A DNA stretch of 64,000 bases from Algoriphagus sp. (lineage in GTDB: Bacteria > Bacteroidota > Bacteroidia > Cytophagales > Cyclobacteriaceae): positions 62,001 through 126,000 of the forward strand of contig JAQSDM010000004.1 of NCBI GenBank assembly GCA_029945945.1, written 5' to 3'. The translations under genes were made by a program, and so were the position numbers. Positions 24,955 through 34,240 of the stretch are shown piece by piece. A model generated the notes under the pieces. That model was not told where the DNA came from, searched no databases, and saw only the letters and a program-made list of their open reading frames with translations. Each line of letters starts with the position of its first letter. The first letter of the stretch is position 1.

Positions 24955-27951
24955 TTAATTGTTCTTTACAGCGGTGGTATCAGGTTTCACCGGCTGAGGC
25001 TTCGGTTTGAGCAATCCTTTCAATAACGTCTTGGCATCATCCACCGCTTTGTTTTGGGTATTCCCAATTCGTTTTTCAGCTTCCTTCAAAACGCTGTCCT
25101 GAATTGCACTTGCCTTGAGTTGGACGGTTTGCTTGAGACTATCCTGCGCAATTTTAAATTGCTCGGTAGCCAAGTCCTGAACCTTCTCTGATTCATTGCT
25201 TGCCCGGGATTTTAACGCATTTGCCAGAAGAGTTTCAATGCTGTTTCCACCTGCCAAAGCGATTTTGGGACTATTGTAAGAGCCCGTCAGGTTCAAGGCG
25301 ATTGGAATCATGGAGTTCTCGTCGGCTTGAGTTCCGGAGATGGTTGCCAAAATTGCATTTGCCTGAGAGCCGAATTTTCCGGCGGGAACCTGCATATTGA
25401 CCAGGTAATTGATTGTTCCGTCAAATCCTGCACTTCCCTGGACATTCGCCTGATAATCCCAAAGCTTCACATCAAATGGTTTTACATTCATTACGCCTTC
25501 GTCGATCGTAATAGAAATCAGCAGATTTTTCAGTAGTAACGCATTGGCGTCACTCAACTTGGTCAGCCTGGTTATACCATCCAGTATTTTACTGTCTTGC
25601 AGAGCAGTTTCTGCGATTTTCAACAGTCCATTTCCGTCCAAAGAAGAAAGAATCGGCATCATGTCCTGACCCAGTTTTCCGGAAAACTTGATTGTACTGT
25701 TGAATAAACCGGTAAGGTGCTGAGCAATCGGAGCAAATGTTTTGATAGTATTGAACGATTGGAAAGCCTGCGAAATGCTGATATCAGCGAGATTCAGGCT
25801 AAAGTCAAATTTGGGAGCAGCAAGATCTGTGGGATCATAATTTCCATTCAGGGTAATTTTTCCGCCAAGGGTCTGCATTTCGGCATCCGAAAACTTTAAA
25901 ATACCGTCCCTAAGAATCATATTTCCCCGGACATCTTTCAGATCGAGATCGTCATAGAGGACTTCCGCCGAAGTTACCGACATGGTAAAATCTATGTTTT
26001 TGGGAAGCTCGATCACCGCTGGTTCTGAACTGGTAGTATCTTCTGCGCTGCTCATCCATTCATTCACATTGAATTTCTCGGAGTTCAGATTGAGCTGGCC
26101 TTTTAGCGTTTCCGTATCCGTGAGGAGGTAATTCATGTAGTTAGACATGAAACCTGTAGCCTGCACCGGACTTTCTCCAAGTCTTGAATTAAACTGACTC
26201 AGGTTAACCCGTTCAGGTGTAAAATCCGCTTTTGCCTGCATGATTTTCACTCCCTGCGGAAAACCGGAAGAGAGATACGAAAAGTCAGAAACTGCCATCG
26301 TCCCTCTTGTATCCAAGGCATTGTATCGCTTTTCCTCAATAGCCTGATAGGATCCTTTTGTCTGAATATCCGCATTTATTTTTCCGGCCATCGTCACATC
26401 CTCAATCGGGAAAATGGCTAAGATTTTAGCCAGATCAACGGCTCCTTTTACAGCTCCATCCCAGTTGAGTTTGTCAAAATCAGAGATTTTCATCCTGCCT
26501 TCTATTGCTTCATTTTCCAGTTCAAAACCAAACGTACTCAGATCCACCACGAAGTCATCCATCTTTCCACTCGTGTTTAGGACAGTGGCAACCACTTGCA
26601 AATCTTCAATCGGGGCAGGAAATTCAGTGCTTTTCACATAGCCATTGGTGAGCAAAAGTTTTGCATCAATGGCAGGAATGATTTTGGCGATTGAGTCGTA
26701 TTTACCTTTGGCCTGAGCATTCACATCCAATACTCCTTTCAATGCCATTCCCTCTATAGGGAAAATCGAAGTCAGTTCTTCAAGATTCAGTTTACCGATC
26801 AGAGCCCCATCTATTTCATAATCCAGCAAATTGGCAAGAAAGAGACGACCTGAAATGGGGTTGCTGCCAAAATCAAGGTTGAAAGCCGGGATGTTGATAG
26901 AGGTATTGTCAAGATTGTCCGTTGCGTTTTTGATTTGCATGTCCAGATTGACATTGTTGACGGGTCTTGGCAGATCAGGATATTGGAACATTCCGTCTGC
27001 AATGGTCAGCGCGATGTCAAATGAAGGAAACTTCTCGTCATTGTAAATTCCTTTGAAAAAGCCCTTGAAATCCATCGTTCCGGAGGTTTTTAAAGAAGAA
27101 AAATCCTCGGTGTAAATCCCGGGAACCAATGACAGGATGCTCTTGAAGGTATTGTCTTTTCCTGCGAAAGCCAGGTCAAATTCAATATCATCGGCAGGCA
27201 TCGCTATGAATCCTGTGAGGTCAAAGAGAAAGTCATTGATTGAGAAATTGCCATCCCCAAAAGCAAATTTCATTTTCTCCATATCAACATTCAGAACGGT
27301 TTCCCCTTTGAAGTTTTTGTTTTGGAGATAATTGACATCCTCATAAGTAAGATTTGAAATCATCGCTTCCAATTTCAAAGGCAAATCATAAACATCTGCC
27401 GTGAATTCCCCTTTCCCTTCTGCTTTAATGTCGCCGAGGGCAAGGAGGATTTTTTGCTGTCGATCATCATAGACCAGATCAAGATTGTTGACTTCGATCA
27501 GGTCAACTCCGATTTTGAAATTACTTTCAGCAACTTCCTTTTCCTCCGTTGGGACTGTGATATCATAGTTGGCAGTGCCATCTTCGAGAATTTTCACATA
27601 GAGTTCACCCCCATCGAGGCGTAAACCGGTCAACTGAGGAGAATCGTCGAAAAGCACTGAGCTGAGGTTGAAATCTACATCCAATCTCTCGAGTTGGACA
27701 AGTGTATCATTTTCAAAGGGAGCATTGCCAACTATCCCAAAGTCTCCAATGGAAGCGGAAATGTTTGGAAACCGTCTGAACAGACTCAAGCTGATATTAT
27801 CGTAGTCGTAATAAACCTTGGCATTGACGGATTCTGCTACTTCCTTGTCGATCCTCTCAAGGATTTTTCCTTTGAAAATAAATGGAAGGGCAATCAATGA
27901 AACAATCAAAAAAACAAAGACTCCGGAAACGATGATCCACTTCTTTTTCAT
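24955..27951 (-). CDS. AsmA family protein, large periplasmic/inner-membrane-anchored
   Basis: A 998-residue protein with a single N-terminal membrane segment (about residues 5-25) and a long beta-rich extracytoplasmic part typical of AsmA/TamB-like bridge proteins, which move lipids between membranes. AsmA C-terminal-type segments occur near residues 700-900 (for example SLNGNYDPTDLA and DGNGLLKIAETALQDSK). The C-terminus is a Lys/Gln/Pro-rich coil. I use the ATG at 27951; a TTG 6 bases upstream is in frame. The gene is divergent from the purine permease. Confidence 0.83.
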   Translation of the reverse strand: MKKKWIIVSGVFVFLIVSLIALPFIFKGKILERIDKEVAESVNAKVYYDYDNISLSLFRRFPNISASIGDFGIVGNAPFENDTLVQLERLDVDFNLSSVLFDDSPQLTGLRLDGGELYVKILEDGTANYDITVPTEEKEVAESNFKIGVDLIEVNNLDLVYDDRQQKILLALGDIKAEGKGEFTADVYDLPLKLEAMISNLTYEDVNYLQNKNFKGETVLNVDMEKMKFAFGDGNFSINDFLFDLTGFIAMPADDIEFDLAFAGKDNTFKSILSLVPGIYTEDFSSLKTSGTMDFKGFFKGIYNDEKFPSFDIALTIADGMFQYPDLPRPVNNVNLDMQIKNATDNLDNTSINIPAFNLDFGSNPISGRLFLANLLDYEIDGALIGKLNLEELTSIFPIEGMALKGVLDVNAQAKGKYDSIAKIIPAIDAKLLLTNGYVKSTEFPAPIEDLQVVATVLNTSGKMDDFVVDLSTFGFELENEAIEGRMKISDFDKLNWDGAVKGAVDLAKILAIFPIEDVTMAGKINADIQTKGSYQAIEEKRYNALDTRGTMAVSDFSYLSSGFPQGVKIMQAKADFTPERVNLSQFNSRLGESPVQATGFMSNYMNYLLTDTETLKGQLNLNSEKFNVNEWMSSAEDTTSSEPAVIELPKNIDFTMSVTSAEVLYDDLDLKDVRGNMILRDGILKFSDAEMQTLGGKITLNGNYDPTDLAAPKFDFSLNLADISISQAFQSFNTIKTFAPIAQHLTGLFNSTIKFSGKLGQDMMPILSSLDGNGLLKIAETALQDSKILDGITRLTKLSDANALLLKNLLISITIDEGVMNVKPFDVKLWDYQANVQGSAGFDGTINYLVNMQVPAGKFGSQANAILATISGTQADENSMIPIALNLTGSYNSPKIALAGGNSIETLLANALKSRASNESEKVQDLATEQFKIAQDSLKQTVQLKASAIQDSVLKEAEKRIGNTQNKAVDDAKTLLKGLLKPKPQPVKPDTTAVKNN

Positions 27952-28159
27952 AAACAATTAGGGTTATTCATATCGGGGTAACGGCTGAAGTAAGTATTTG
28001 ATTCATAAGGGCCACCCGAATTGACCAAATTTAACTTGGTGGCCAAAGGTCAGCAATTAAATTAGTTTCTGCGAAAAATCACTTTTCAATCGGATTTGAA
28101 TCTTTTCAGGCGCCATTTTTCTTTTATTGCTGGCGCTTTATTCCCTATTTTGATCCTTG

Positions 28160-29464
28160 ATGAACACCGACAAGCCACCCCTCAAAACTGAGATTCTGGC
28201 AGGGATCAGTACTTTCCTCGCCACCTTTTACATCATCATTGTCAATCCCGCGATTCTCTCTGCCGCCGGAATGCCTTTTTCCGGTGTTCTGACAGCTACG
28301 ATTTTGGTTTCTTGTTTCGGAAGTTTGATGATGGGACTCTATGCCAAAAACCCGATTGTCGTCGCCCCCGGGATGGGCATCAATGCATTTTTTACCTACA
28401 CAGCGGTGATGGGTTTCGGGTTGACTTATCAGGAAGCACTCGGTGCGGTATTCTGGTCGGGGGTGATTTTTCTTGTGCTTTCATTTTTCAAGACGCGCGA
28501 AAAAATCATCCAAGCCATTCCTCCTGCGATTCGACATGCAGTTTCTGCTGGAATTGGACTATTCATTTGTTTTATCGGATTTCAGAATGCCCATTTTATT
28601 GTTGACAATCCTGCCACCTTGGTCAGCATGGCTCCTTTCAAAGACCCTATCAGTCTGACCTTTCTTGCCGGACTTTTATTGACCGGAGTGCTGATCAGCC
28701 GAAAAGTTTCCGGTGCGATTATCTACGGAATCATCTTTACCACAGCTTTGGCCTGGCCTATCGGAAGATTTTGGGGAGATGCCTCAGCGATCAATTTTGG
28801 GGTTTCGACTCTGGTAAATTTCACTGGCTTTTTTGCCTGGCCGGATTTCAGTCTGGTCTTACAGGCCGATATTTTGGGTTCGCTGAAATACGCCTACTTG
28901 CCGGTAATTTTCGTGTTCACCTTCACGATTCTGTTTGACGGGATCTCAACTTTTGTCGGGTTGGCGGAAGCTTCCGGACTGAAAGATCCCGACGGAAGTC
29001 CAAGGAACATGCGAAAGTCTCTGATGACGGATTCTCTCGCCACGCTTTTTGCGGGATTGGTGGGTAGCAGTTCCGGAACAGCCTACATCGAGTCTGCAGT
29101 TGGAATCGAGGAAGGTGGGCGAACCGGTGCCACGGCAGTTACGGCCGGATTGCTATTTCTGCCTTTTCTGTTTTTCTCACCATTGCTTTCGGTGATTCCA
29201 TCAGTAGCGAGTTCGATTGCTTTGGTTTTGGTGGGATCGTTTATGATTCTCCCCCTCACCAAAATCAACTGGGGCAAACCCGACGAAGCCATTCCTTCTT
29301 TCCTCACGCTGGTGCTGATTCCGTTCACTTATAGTCTCTCGATCGGCATTTCGTTTGGCTTTCTCAGCTGGACGGTTATTAAACTTCTTTCCGGCAAAAA
29401 AGCCGAAATCAACCCTATTCTGATCATTATCACCATTCTCTCTCTATTCTTCTTATGGCTGTGA
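28160..29464 (+). CDS. NCS2 family nucleobase permease (AzgA-like)
   Basis: A 434-residue membrane protein with 12-14 hydrophobic segments, homologous to the AzgA/PbuG guanine-hypoxanthine and adenine transporters. Family signatures: GISTFLATFYIIIVNP near the N-terminus, VAPGMGINAFFTYT and, in the second half, GLVGSSSGTAYIESAVGIEEGGRTG. The ATG at 28160 is taken over an in-frame TTG one codon upstream. Its end overlaps the next gene by 10 bases, so it is coupled to the nucleosidase. Confidence 0.9.
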   Translation: MNTDKPPLKTEILAGISTFLATFYIIIVNPAILSAAGMPFSGVLTATILVSCFGSLMMGLYAKNPIVVAPGMGINAFFTYTAVMGFGLTYQEALGAVFWSGVIFLVLSFFKTREKIIQAIPPAIRHAVSAGIGLFICFIGFQNAHFIVDNPATLVSMAPFKDPISLTFLAGLLLTGVLISRKVSGAIIYGIIFTTALAWPIGRFWGDASAINFGVSTLVNFTGFFAWPDFSLVLQADILGSLKYAYLPVIFVFTFTILFDGISTFVGLAEASGLKDPDGSPRNMRKSLMTDSLATLFAGLVGSSSGTAYIESAVGIEEGGRTGATAVTAGLLFLPFLFFSPLLSVIPSVASSIALVLVGSFMILPLTKINWGKPDEAIPSFLTLVLIPFTYSLSIGISFGFLSWTVIKLLSGKKAEINPILIIITILSLFFLWL

Positions 29465-30252
29465 AAAAGCTTTTGTTAGTACTTCTTTTCTGTTCATTTT
29501 CTCTGGCTTTACCTGCGCAAAGCATTGCCATCATGGGTGCTTTGGATCAGGAAATCGCCATCCTGGTTGATTCGATGGGGAGGAGCAGGAAAGTGACCAA
29601 AGGGGGAATTGATTTTTACAAGGGTAAGCTGAAAGGCAAGAAAGTAGTGATTCTGAAAGCAGGTGTGGGAAAAGTAAACGCTGCCTACAGCACCGCGATT
29701 CTCACTCAAAACTTCAAACTCAGCTCCTTAATTTTTACCGGAGTTGCCGGAGGACTGGACCCGGAGGCATTGCCAGGCGATTTGGTGATCGGAGAAAAAC
29801 TCGTCCAATACGACTTCGGCAAAGTTGATTCTCTGGGATTTGCTGTTTCCCCTTTCCGCAAACTTGCAGGCGGTCTGCATGATGAATTATACGTGGAATC
29901 GGATGCCAGATTGATTTTGATCAGTCAAGAGGCGGCGAGGCGGGTTGAGTTTTTGCCCATTGCCAACCGACAGCCCAAAGTCTTTTCCGGAGTGATTGCA
30001 ACCGGAGATATTTTTGTCAGCAGCAATGAAAAAGCGAATTGGCTCTACACAGAGTTTGATGCGCTTGCCACTGAGATGGAAGGCGCCGCAGTCGCTCATA
30101 TTTGCAGGACGCTAGGGATTCCTTTCATCGTCATTCGCAGCTGCAGCGACAATGCCAACAACAACGCCCGGATGAATTTCAATCAGTTTGTCGGACCGGC
30201 TTCTGAGAATTCTGCCCGATTGGTTTTGGCGATTTTGGATGGAATGGAGTAG
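29455..30252 (+). CDS. Exported 5'-methylthioadenosine/S-adenosylhomocysteine nucleosidase-like protein
   Basis: MTAN/PNP-fold nucleosidase of 265 residues. Catalytic positions are intact: Glu33 in GALDQE, Glu207-Met208-Glu209 (ATEMEGAA) for the ribose, and Asp232 in SCSDNAN for purine protonation. Unlike usual cytoplasmic Pfs it starts with a 22-residue signal peptide (MAVKKLLLVLLFCSF ... PAQ), so it should act in the periplasm. It overlaps the purine permease gene by 10 bases; together they could free adenine or hypoxanthine outside and import it. This coupling is inferred. Confidence 0.82.
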   Translation: MAVKKLLLVLLFCSFSLALPAQSIAIMGALDQEIAILVDSMGRSRKVTKGGIDFYKGKLKGKKVVILKAGVGKVNAAYSTAILTQNFKLSSLIFTGVAGGLDPEALPGDLVIGEKLVQYDFGKVDSLGFAVSPFRKLAGGLHDELYVESDARLILISQEAARRVEFLPIANRQPKVFSGVIATGDIFVSSNEKANWLYTEFDALATEMEGAAVAHICRTLGIPFIVIRSCSDNANNNARMNFNQFVGPASENSARLVLAILDGME

Positions 30253-30374
30253 TCGATTTCTCTTCACATTCACTTTTGCCGAAAGCAGGTTTCCGCAGGA
30301 TTAAGCCAATAGAAATTCTGCCTATATTGTTTTTCAGAACCCAAACTTACCACCAGACCCACCCTTTTTGACAA

Positions 30375-31307
30375 ATGGAATACCGCAGATTAGGCAAGAC
30401 CGAAGAGCAAGTTTCAATTCTCGGTTTTGGAGCCTCACCCATGGGAGATGTTTTCGAAGTTTCTGATGAGCAAGACGGAATCCGGGGAGTCCATTATGCT
30501 CTTGACCATGGCGTTAATTTCTTTGATGTGGCACCATTTTATGGGTTGACTTTGGCAGAAACTCGTCTGGGAAAGGCGCTGGAAGGCAAGCGGGATCAGA
30601 TTTTCCTGGCAACCAAATGCGGTCGATATGGATTGCAGGATTTTGATTTTTCCTACGACAGGATTTTGAAAAGCATTGATGAATCGCTCCTTCGCTTGAA
30701 AACTGATCGTGTTGACTTGATTCAGCTTCACGATATTGAGTTTGTAGAAAAGTCTCAAGTGCTCAACGAGGCCATTCCTGCTATCCATAAAATCATTGAA
30801 TCCGGCAAAGCCCGATTCTGGGGAATTACAGGTTTGTCGGTTCGCTACCTGGCGGAAATTGCCAGACAGACCAATCCGGATACGGTTCTTTCCTGGGCGC
30901 ATTACAATCTGCTCGAAGACGAAATCAACACCGAACTCGTCCCCCTTTCGAAGAAAATGGGTTTCGGTCTGATGAATGCGGCGCCTTTGCTGCAGCGGAT
31001 TTTGTCTGATCAGCCACTTCCGGCCTGGCATCGATCGCCACAACCGGTGAAGGATACTCAGCCAAAATTGCTTGCGCTTTGCAATAGCTATGGAGTGAAA
31101 CTCAGCGATGTTGCGCTCCGCTTCGCGATGGATCATCCGGATATTGCCACGACAATAATTGGGATGTGCGATCTCGCTACGGTGACGCAAAATATCAGCG
31201 TGCTGGATTTCAGGATTCCGTCAGGTCTTTTGGAAGAAATAGAAATCCTCGTTGCTCCCGTTAAAAACCAAATGTGGTTTGAGGGAAGAGAAGAGAATAA
31301 TCTTTGA
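30375..31307 (+). CDS. Aldo/keto reductase (L-galactose/D-threo-aldose dehydrogenase-like)
   Basis: NAD(P)-dependent oxidoreductase of 310 residues with the complete AKR tetrad: Asp51, Tyr56, Lys81 and His119. The segment FFDVAPFYG is typical of sugar-oxidising AKRs (L-fucose, D-arabinose or L-galactose dehydrogenases). It begins a group with a zinc dehydrogenase, a sugar isomerase-like protein and a mutarotase, so oxidation of a free deoxy- or pentose sugar is probable. Confidence 0.87.
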   Translation: MEYRRLGKTEEQVSILGFGASPMGDVFEVSDEQDGIRGVHYALDHGVNFFDVAPFYGLTLAETRLGKALEGKRDQIFLATKCGRYGLQDFDFSYDRILKSIDESLLRLKTDRVDLIQLHDIEFVEKSQVLNEAIPAIHKIIESGKARFWGITGLSVRYLAEIARQTNPDTVLSWAHYNLLEDEINTELVPLSKKMGFGLMNAAPLLQRILSDQPLPAWHRSPQPVKDTQPKLLALCNSYGVKLSDVALRFAMDHPDIATTIIGMCDLATVTQNISVLDFRIPSGLLEEIEILVAPVKNQMWFEGREENNL

Positions 31308-31315
31308 AAAGTTTA

Positions 31316-31357
31316 TAGACCATGGTCGATAGCAGATAGCTGGGACTTGAACTTCAA
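31316..31357 (+). repeat. Weak 7-nt-phased repeat in the AKR-zinc dehydrogenase spacer
   Basis: Six units of 7 nt beginning TAG or a close variant (TAG at 31316, TGG at 31323, TAG at 31330 and 31337). Further on in the same 180-bp spacer GTATTT recurs at 31449 and 31463, 14 nt apart. It is weaker than the two heptad spacers in the fad operon. Nothing else is visible in this gap. Confidence 0.35.
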
Positions 31358-31487
31358 TCCTTGTTTTATTGATCAAACAATAAAAAGTAAGCTAGGTACA
31401 AAAGAGGCTAAATCTGTCTTCCAGCTTTTATTTCATTACTCGCACTTCGTATTTAAAACCTTGTATTTCCAATAATTTCCAAAACAG

Positions 31488-32513
31488 ATGAAAGCCTTAT
31501 TTTTAACAGAAATCGGTAAAACCGAAGTCAGGGAAGTTCAAAAACCCGAACCTGGAAAAGGAGAAGTCCTGCTCAAAGTGGGAATGGTTGGTTTTTGTGG
31601 AGGGGATCTGAATGGATTCAAAGGGATGTTTCCGCTTCAGGAATACCCGAATATTCTGGGCCATGAAGTGGGCGGAACAATCGAATCACTTGGCGAGGAC
31701 GTCCCGGAACACATTCAAATAGGAATGAAAGCCACCATTTACCCGTACCTGAATTGCGGTAAATGTGTTGCGTGCAGAAAGGGCCGTCCAAACGCCTGCA
31801 AAGACAACAAAACCATGGGAGTTCGCAGGCCCGGAGCCATGACTCGGTACATTACGTTGCCTTGGAAAGATCTTTTCCTTTCGGAGAAATTAACCCTTCG
31901 CGAACTGGCACTTGCCGAACCTTTGACGGTTGGTTTTCATGCCGCCGCGAGAGGAAGAGTATCGAAGGAAGATCGGGTTGCGGTGATTGGTTGCGGGATC
32001 GTTGGTTTGGGAGCCGTTGCTTCGGCAGTGAACCGTGGGGCAGAAGTCATCGCCATCGACCTGGATGATTCCAAACTTGAAATTGCCCGTAAAATCGGTG
32101 TAGCTTATACCATCAATCCATCAAAGCAAGACTTACACCAAATCTTGCAGGAACTCACCGGCGGAGATGGTCCGGATGTGATTATTGAAGCTGTTGGAAG
32201 TCCGGTTACGTATCGATCAGCCGTAGACGAAGTTGCCTTTTTAGGTCGGGTCGTTTGCATTGGTTACGCAAAACATCCCGTGGAATTCAACACAGCACTA
32301 TTTGTTCAAAAAGAAATTGAAATTCTGGGTTCCCGCAATTGTGTAGGAAGTACCGATTTTCCGGAAGTAATCAGCTATTTGGAGACGGGGAAGTTTCCCG
32401 TGGAGGAAGTGATCAGCAAAGTCATTTCCATCGATGAGGGCCCGGAAACCATGGATGCTTGGGCAAAAAATGCACAGGGAATAATTAAAATTATGATTGA
32501 CTTTGACCGATAA
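31488..32513 (+). CDS. Zinc-dependent alcohol/polyol dehydrogenase (MDR family)
   Basis: Medium-chain dehydrogenase of 341 residues. Catalytic zinc ligands Cys37, His59 and Glu60, structural zinc cysteines Cys90, Cys93, Cys96 and Cys104, and the NAD motif GCGIVGLG near 168 are all present. Sequence resembles L-threonine/sorbitol/galactitol dehydrogenases. It lies in the sugar cluster with the AKR, isomerase and mutarotase; the isomerase start is 4 bp after its stop. Confidence 0.88.
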   Translation: MKALFLTEIGKTEVREVQKPEPGKGEVLLKVGMVGFCGGDLNGFKGMFPLQEYPNILGHEVGGTIESLGEDVPEHIQIGMKATIYPYLNCGKCVACRKGRPNACKDNKTMGVRRPGAMTRYITLPWKDLFLSEKLTLRELALAEPLTVGFHAAARGRVSKEDRVAVIGCGIVGLGAVASAVNRGAEVIAIDLDDSKLEIARKIGVAYTINPSKQDLHQILQELTGGDGPDVIIEAVGSPVTYRSAVDEVAFLGRVVCIGYAKHPVEFNTALFVQKEIEILGSRNCVGSTDFPEVISYLETGKFPVEEVISKVISIDEGPETMDAWAKNAQGIIKIMIDFDR

Positions 32514-32517
32514 AACG

Positions 32518-33369
32518 ATGATCAGATCCTGCGTTACTATTGCTCTTGTCCCTCAAATCAAAACCGGTCCCTGGATTTTCTGGGAAGATCTGGAATCAGG
32601 TATGGCCAAAGCTGCCGAACTTGGCTTTGATGCGATTGAATTATTTACTCCTTCAGCCGACGCGATTGATTCTCAGAGATTGCTCGGACTGTTGGAACAA
32701 TATGAATTGAAACTTGCTGCTGTGGGAACTGGTGCTGGGAAAGTTATCCACGGCCTGACGCTCACTGATTCTGATCCTGAAATCCGTAAAAAAGCTGTTT
32801 CCTTTATTTCAGAGATGATTTCATTTGGAGCAACATTCGGAGCTCCTTCAATTATTGGTTCAATGCAGGGAAATGTCCTTCCGGGAATGGAGCGTGAACA
32901 AGTTATGAATTGGCTTGCCGATGAGCTGAACCAACTCGGTAAACATGCCGGGTTTCTTGGCGTTCCGTTGATCTACGAACCTCTGAATCGCTATGAAACC
33001 AATCTGTTGAATACCCTTGAAGCCGGAGCTAAGTTTCTTGATTCACTGAAAACCCAAAATGTGAAACTACTGGCCGATCTGTTTCATATGAATATAGAAG
33101 AAGTCGATATGGCTGAAAGTATCTACAAATTCGGCAGCTACATTGGACATGTTCACTTTGCAGACAGCAACCGACGTCCAATGGGTTTTGGTCATACGGA
33201 AATGGCAGGAATTGCTTCAGCACTGAAAGAAATTGAGTTTACAGGATTTGTCTCGGCAGAGGCTTTCCCTTTTCCAGATCCGGATGGAGCCGCAAAGCAG
33301 ACCATCCTTTCCTTCAAAAAGTACTTTAGTCATAGTAAAAAAGAAAGGATAGACAGCCTACATCTGTAA
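32518..33369 (+). CDS. Sugar phosphate isomerase/epimerase (AP endonuclease family 2 TIM barrel)
   Basis: A 283-residue xylose-isomerase-like TIM barrel. Metal-binding Glu and His positions fit YEPLNRYE (about 155-162), LLADLFHMNIEE (about 188-199), GHVHFADSN (near 212) and EAFPFP near the end. Relatives epimerise free keto sugars or isomerise uronates and hydroxypyruvate. I use the ATG at 32518; a TTG 7 codons upstream would overlap the dehydrogenase. Part of the sugar oxidation cluster. Confidence 0.8.
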   Translation: MIRSCVTIALVPQIKTGPWIFWEDLESGMAKAAELGFDAIELFTPSADAIDSQRLLGLLEQYELKLAAVGTGAGKVIHGLTLTDSDPEIRKKAVSFISEMISFGATFGAPSIIGSMQGNVLPGMEREQVMNWLADELNQLGKHAGFLGVPLIYEPLNRYETNLLNTLEAGAKFLDSLKTQNVKLLADLFHMNIEEVDMAESIYKFGSYIGHVHFADSNRRPMGFGHTEMAGIASALKEIEFTGFVSAEAFPFPDPDGAAKQTILSFKKYFSHSKKERIDSLHL

Positions 33370-33414
33370 AATCTTAAAGTTTTCACATTTCTCATTAGCC
33401 AAAATACTAACCAA

Positions 33415-33756
33415 ATGCAACGCTTTTGCCTCACGCTTGACCTGATTGATGATCTGGAATCTATCCGGGTTTATGAACAACATCACGCTCCCGGAGCTGC
33501 GTGGCCAGAGGTGACTCAGCACGATATCGATTGCGGAATTTTAAATATTGAGATCTTCCGAACCGGAAACCGGATGTTTATGATACTGGAAGCAAAGGAT
33601 GATTTTACCATCGAAAAGAAAGCCGTGATGGACGCCGCTAATCCGATCATTGCAAAATGGGAAGCGCTGATGTGGGGTTTTCAACATCCATTGCCATGGG
33701 CAAAACCCGGTGAAAAGTGGGTTCTGATGCAAAGAATATTTAAATCAGGGGAGTGA
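33415..33756 (+). CDS. L-rhamnose/L-fucose mutarotase-like protein (RhaM family)
   Basis: A 113-residue ferredoxin-like dimer of the RhaM (DUF718) family that interconverts alpha and beta anomers of L-rhamnose or related sugars. Recognisable: N-terminal FCLTLDLIDD, HHAPGAAWPEV, and the C-terminal aromatic-rich WPMALMWGFQ-type segment (here EALMWGFQHPLPW). It is 45 bp after the isomerase and last in the sugar cluster, pointing to a 6-deoxyhexose as the substrate. Confidence 0.82.
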   Translation: MQRFCLTLDLIDDLESIRVYEQHHAPGAAWPEVTQHDIDCGILNIEIFRTGNRMFMILEAKDDFTIEKKAVMDAANPIIAKWEALMWGFQHPLPWAKPGEKWVLMQRIFKSGE

Positions 33757-33856
33757 GGAAGGGAAAAAGATGAAAGAAAAAAATGGTATTCAAAAAGGGT
33801 AATGATTGAATAGAAACCCACTCTAAATAAATAATTGAAAAAATTCTAAGAAATGA

Positions 33857-33885
33857 TTTGTTTTCATACAATTATTTTAAATTTG
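33857..33885 (+). promoter_or_regulatory. Bacteroidota-type promoter of the small lipoprotein gene
   Basis: TTTG (33857-33860), 17-nt spacer, TAAATTTG (33878-33885). This matches the TTG / TAnnTTTG consensus in both boxes. Predicted leader before the ATG is about 50 nt. Confidence 0.75.
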
Positions 33886-33941
33886 CTTCATAATTATTGC
33901 TTTAAAGGCAAAAAATTTAACCACTAAACTTATCAAAAAGC

Positions 33942-34154
33942 ATGAAAAACCTTAGCACAATCAAGTCTTACGCAGTAGCTGCAATTGTATTTGGAACACT
34001 TTCGTTCTCAACTGTATCTTGTGGAAACAAGGCTGCTGAAGAAGAAGCTACTGAAGAAGCAGTTATGGAAGAGCCGGCAGCTGAGCATCCAACTGAAGGA
34101 GCAGAGCATCCAGTAGCTGATTCTACTGCAACTGATACTACTGCAGCTCAGTAA
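33942..34154 (+). CDS. Small acidic lipoprotein
   Basis: A 70-residue exported protein. A signal ends in STVSC with lipidated Cys27; the mature 43 residues are Glu/Ala/Thr-rich (AAEEEATEEAVMEEPAAEHP), strongly acidic and of low complexity, so probably disordered. Similar short Glu/Ala-rich lipoproteins are abundant in Cytophagales; no function is known. It has its own strong promoter and terminator, implying a monocistronic, possibly highly expressed transcript. Confidence 0.75.
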   Translation: MKNLSTIKSYAVAAIVFGTLSFSTVSCGNKAAEEEATEEAVMEEPAAEHPTEGAEHPVADSTATDTTAAQ

Positions 34155-34176
34155 GTAAGACGAGTAAAAAATTAAT

Positions 34177-34220
34177 AATCCTGGCGATTGGTGAGTTGTT
34201 CCAATTGCCAGGATTTTTCT
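34177..34220 (+). terminator. Rho-independent terminator of the small lipoprotein
   Basis: 15-bp stem (34177-34191 and 34201-34215, one G-T pair), 9-nt loop, then T-rich. It follows the small lipoprotein and precedes the stop of the convergent transglutaminase-like gene. Confidence 0.8.
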
Positions 34221-34240
34221 TTTGTCATAAATCAGACCGA

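Noticed and set aside
28010-28044. GGCCACC / GGTGGCC inverted repeat between AsmA and the permease
   Set aside because: 7-bp stem with a 21-nt loop and no conserved purine-riboswitch core; not enough to call a regulator.
30435-31190. 251-residue open frame on the minus strand
   Set aside because: It is antisense to the aldo/keto reductase with its complete catalytic tetrad; no signal, motif or start context supports it.
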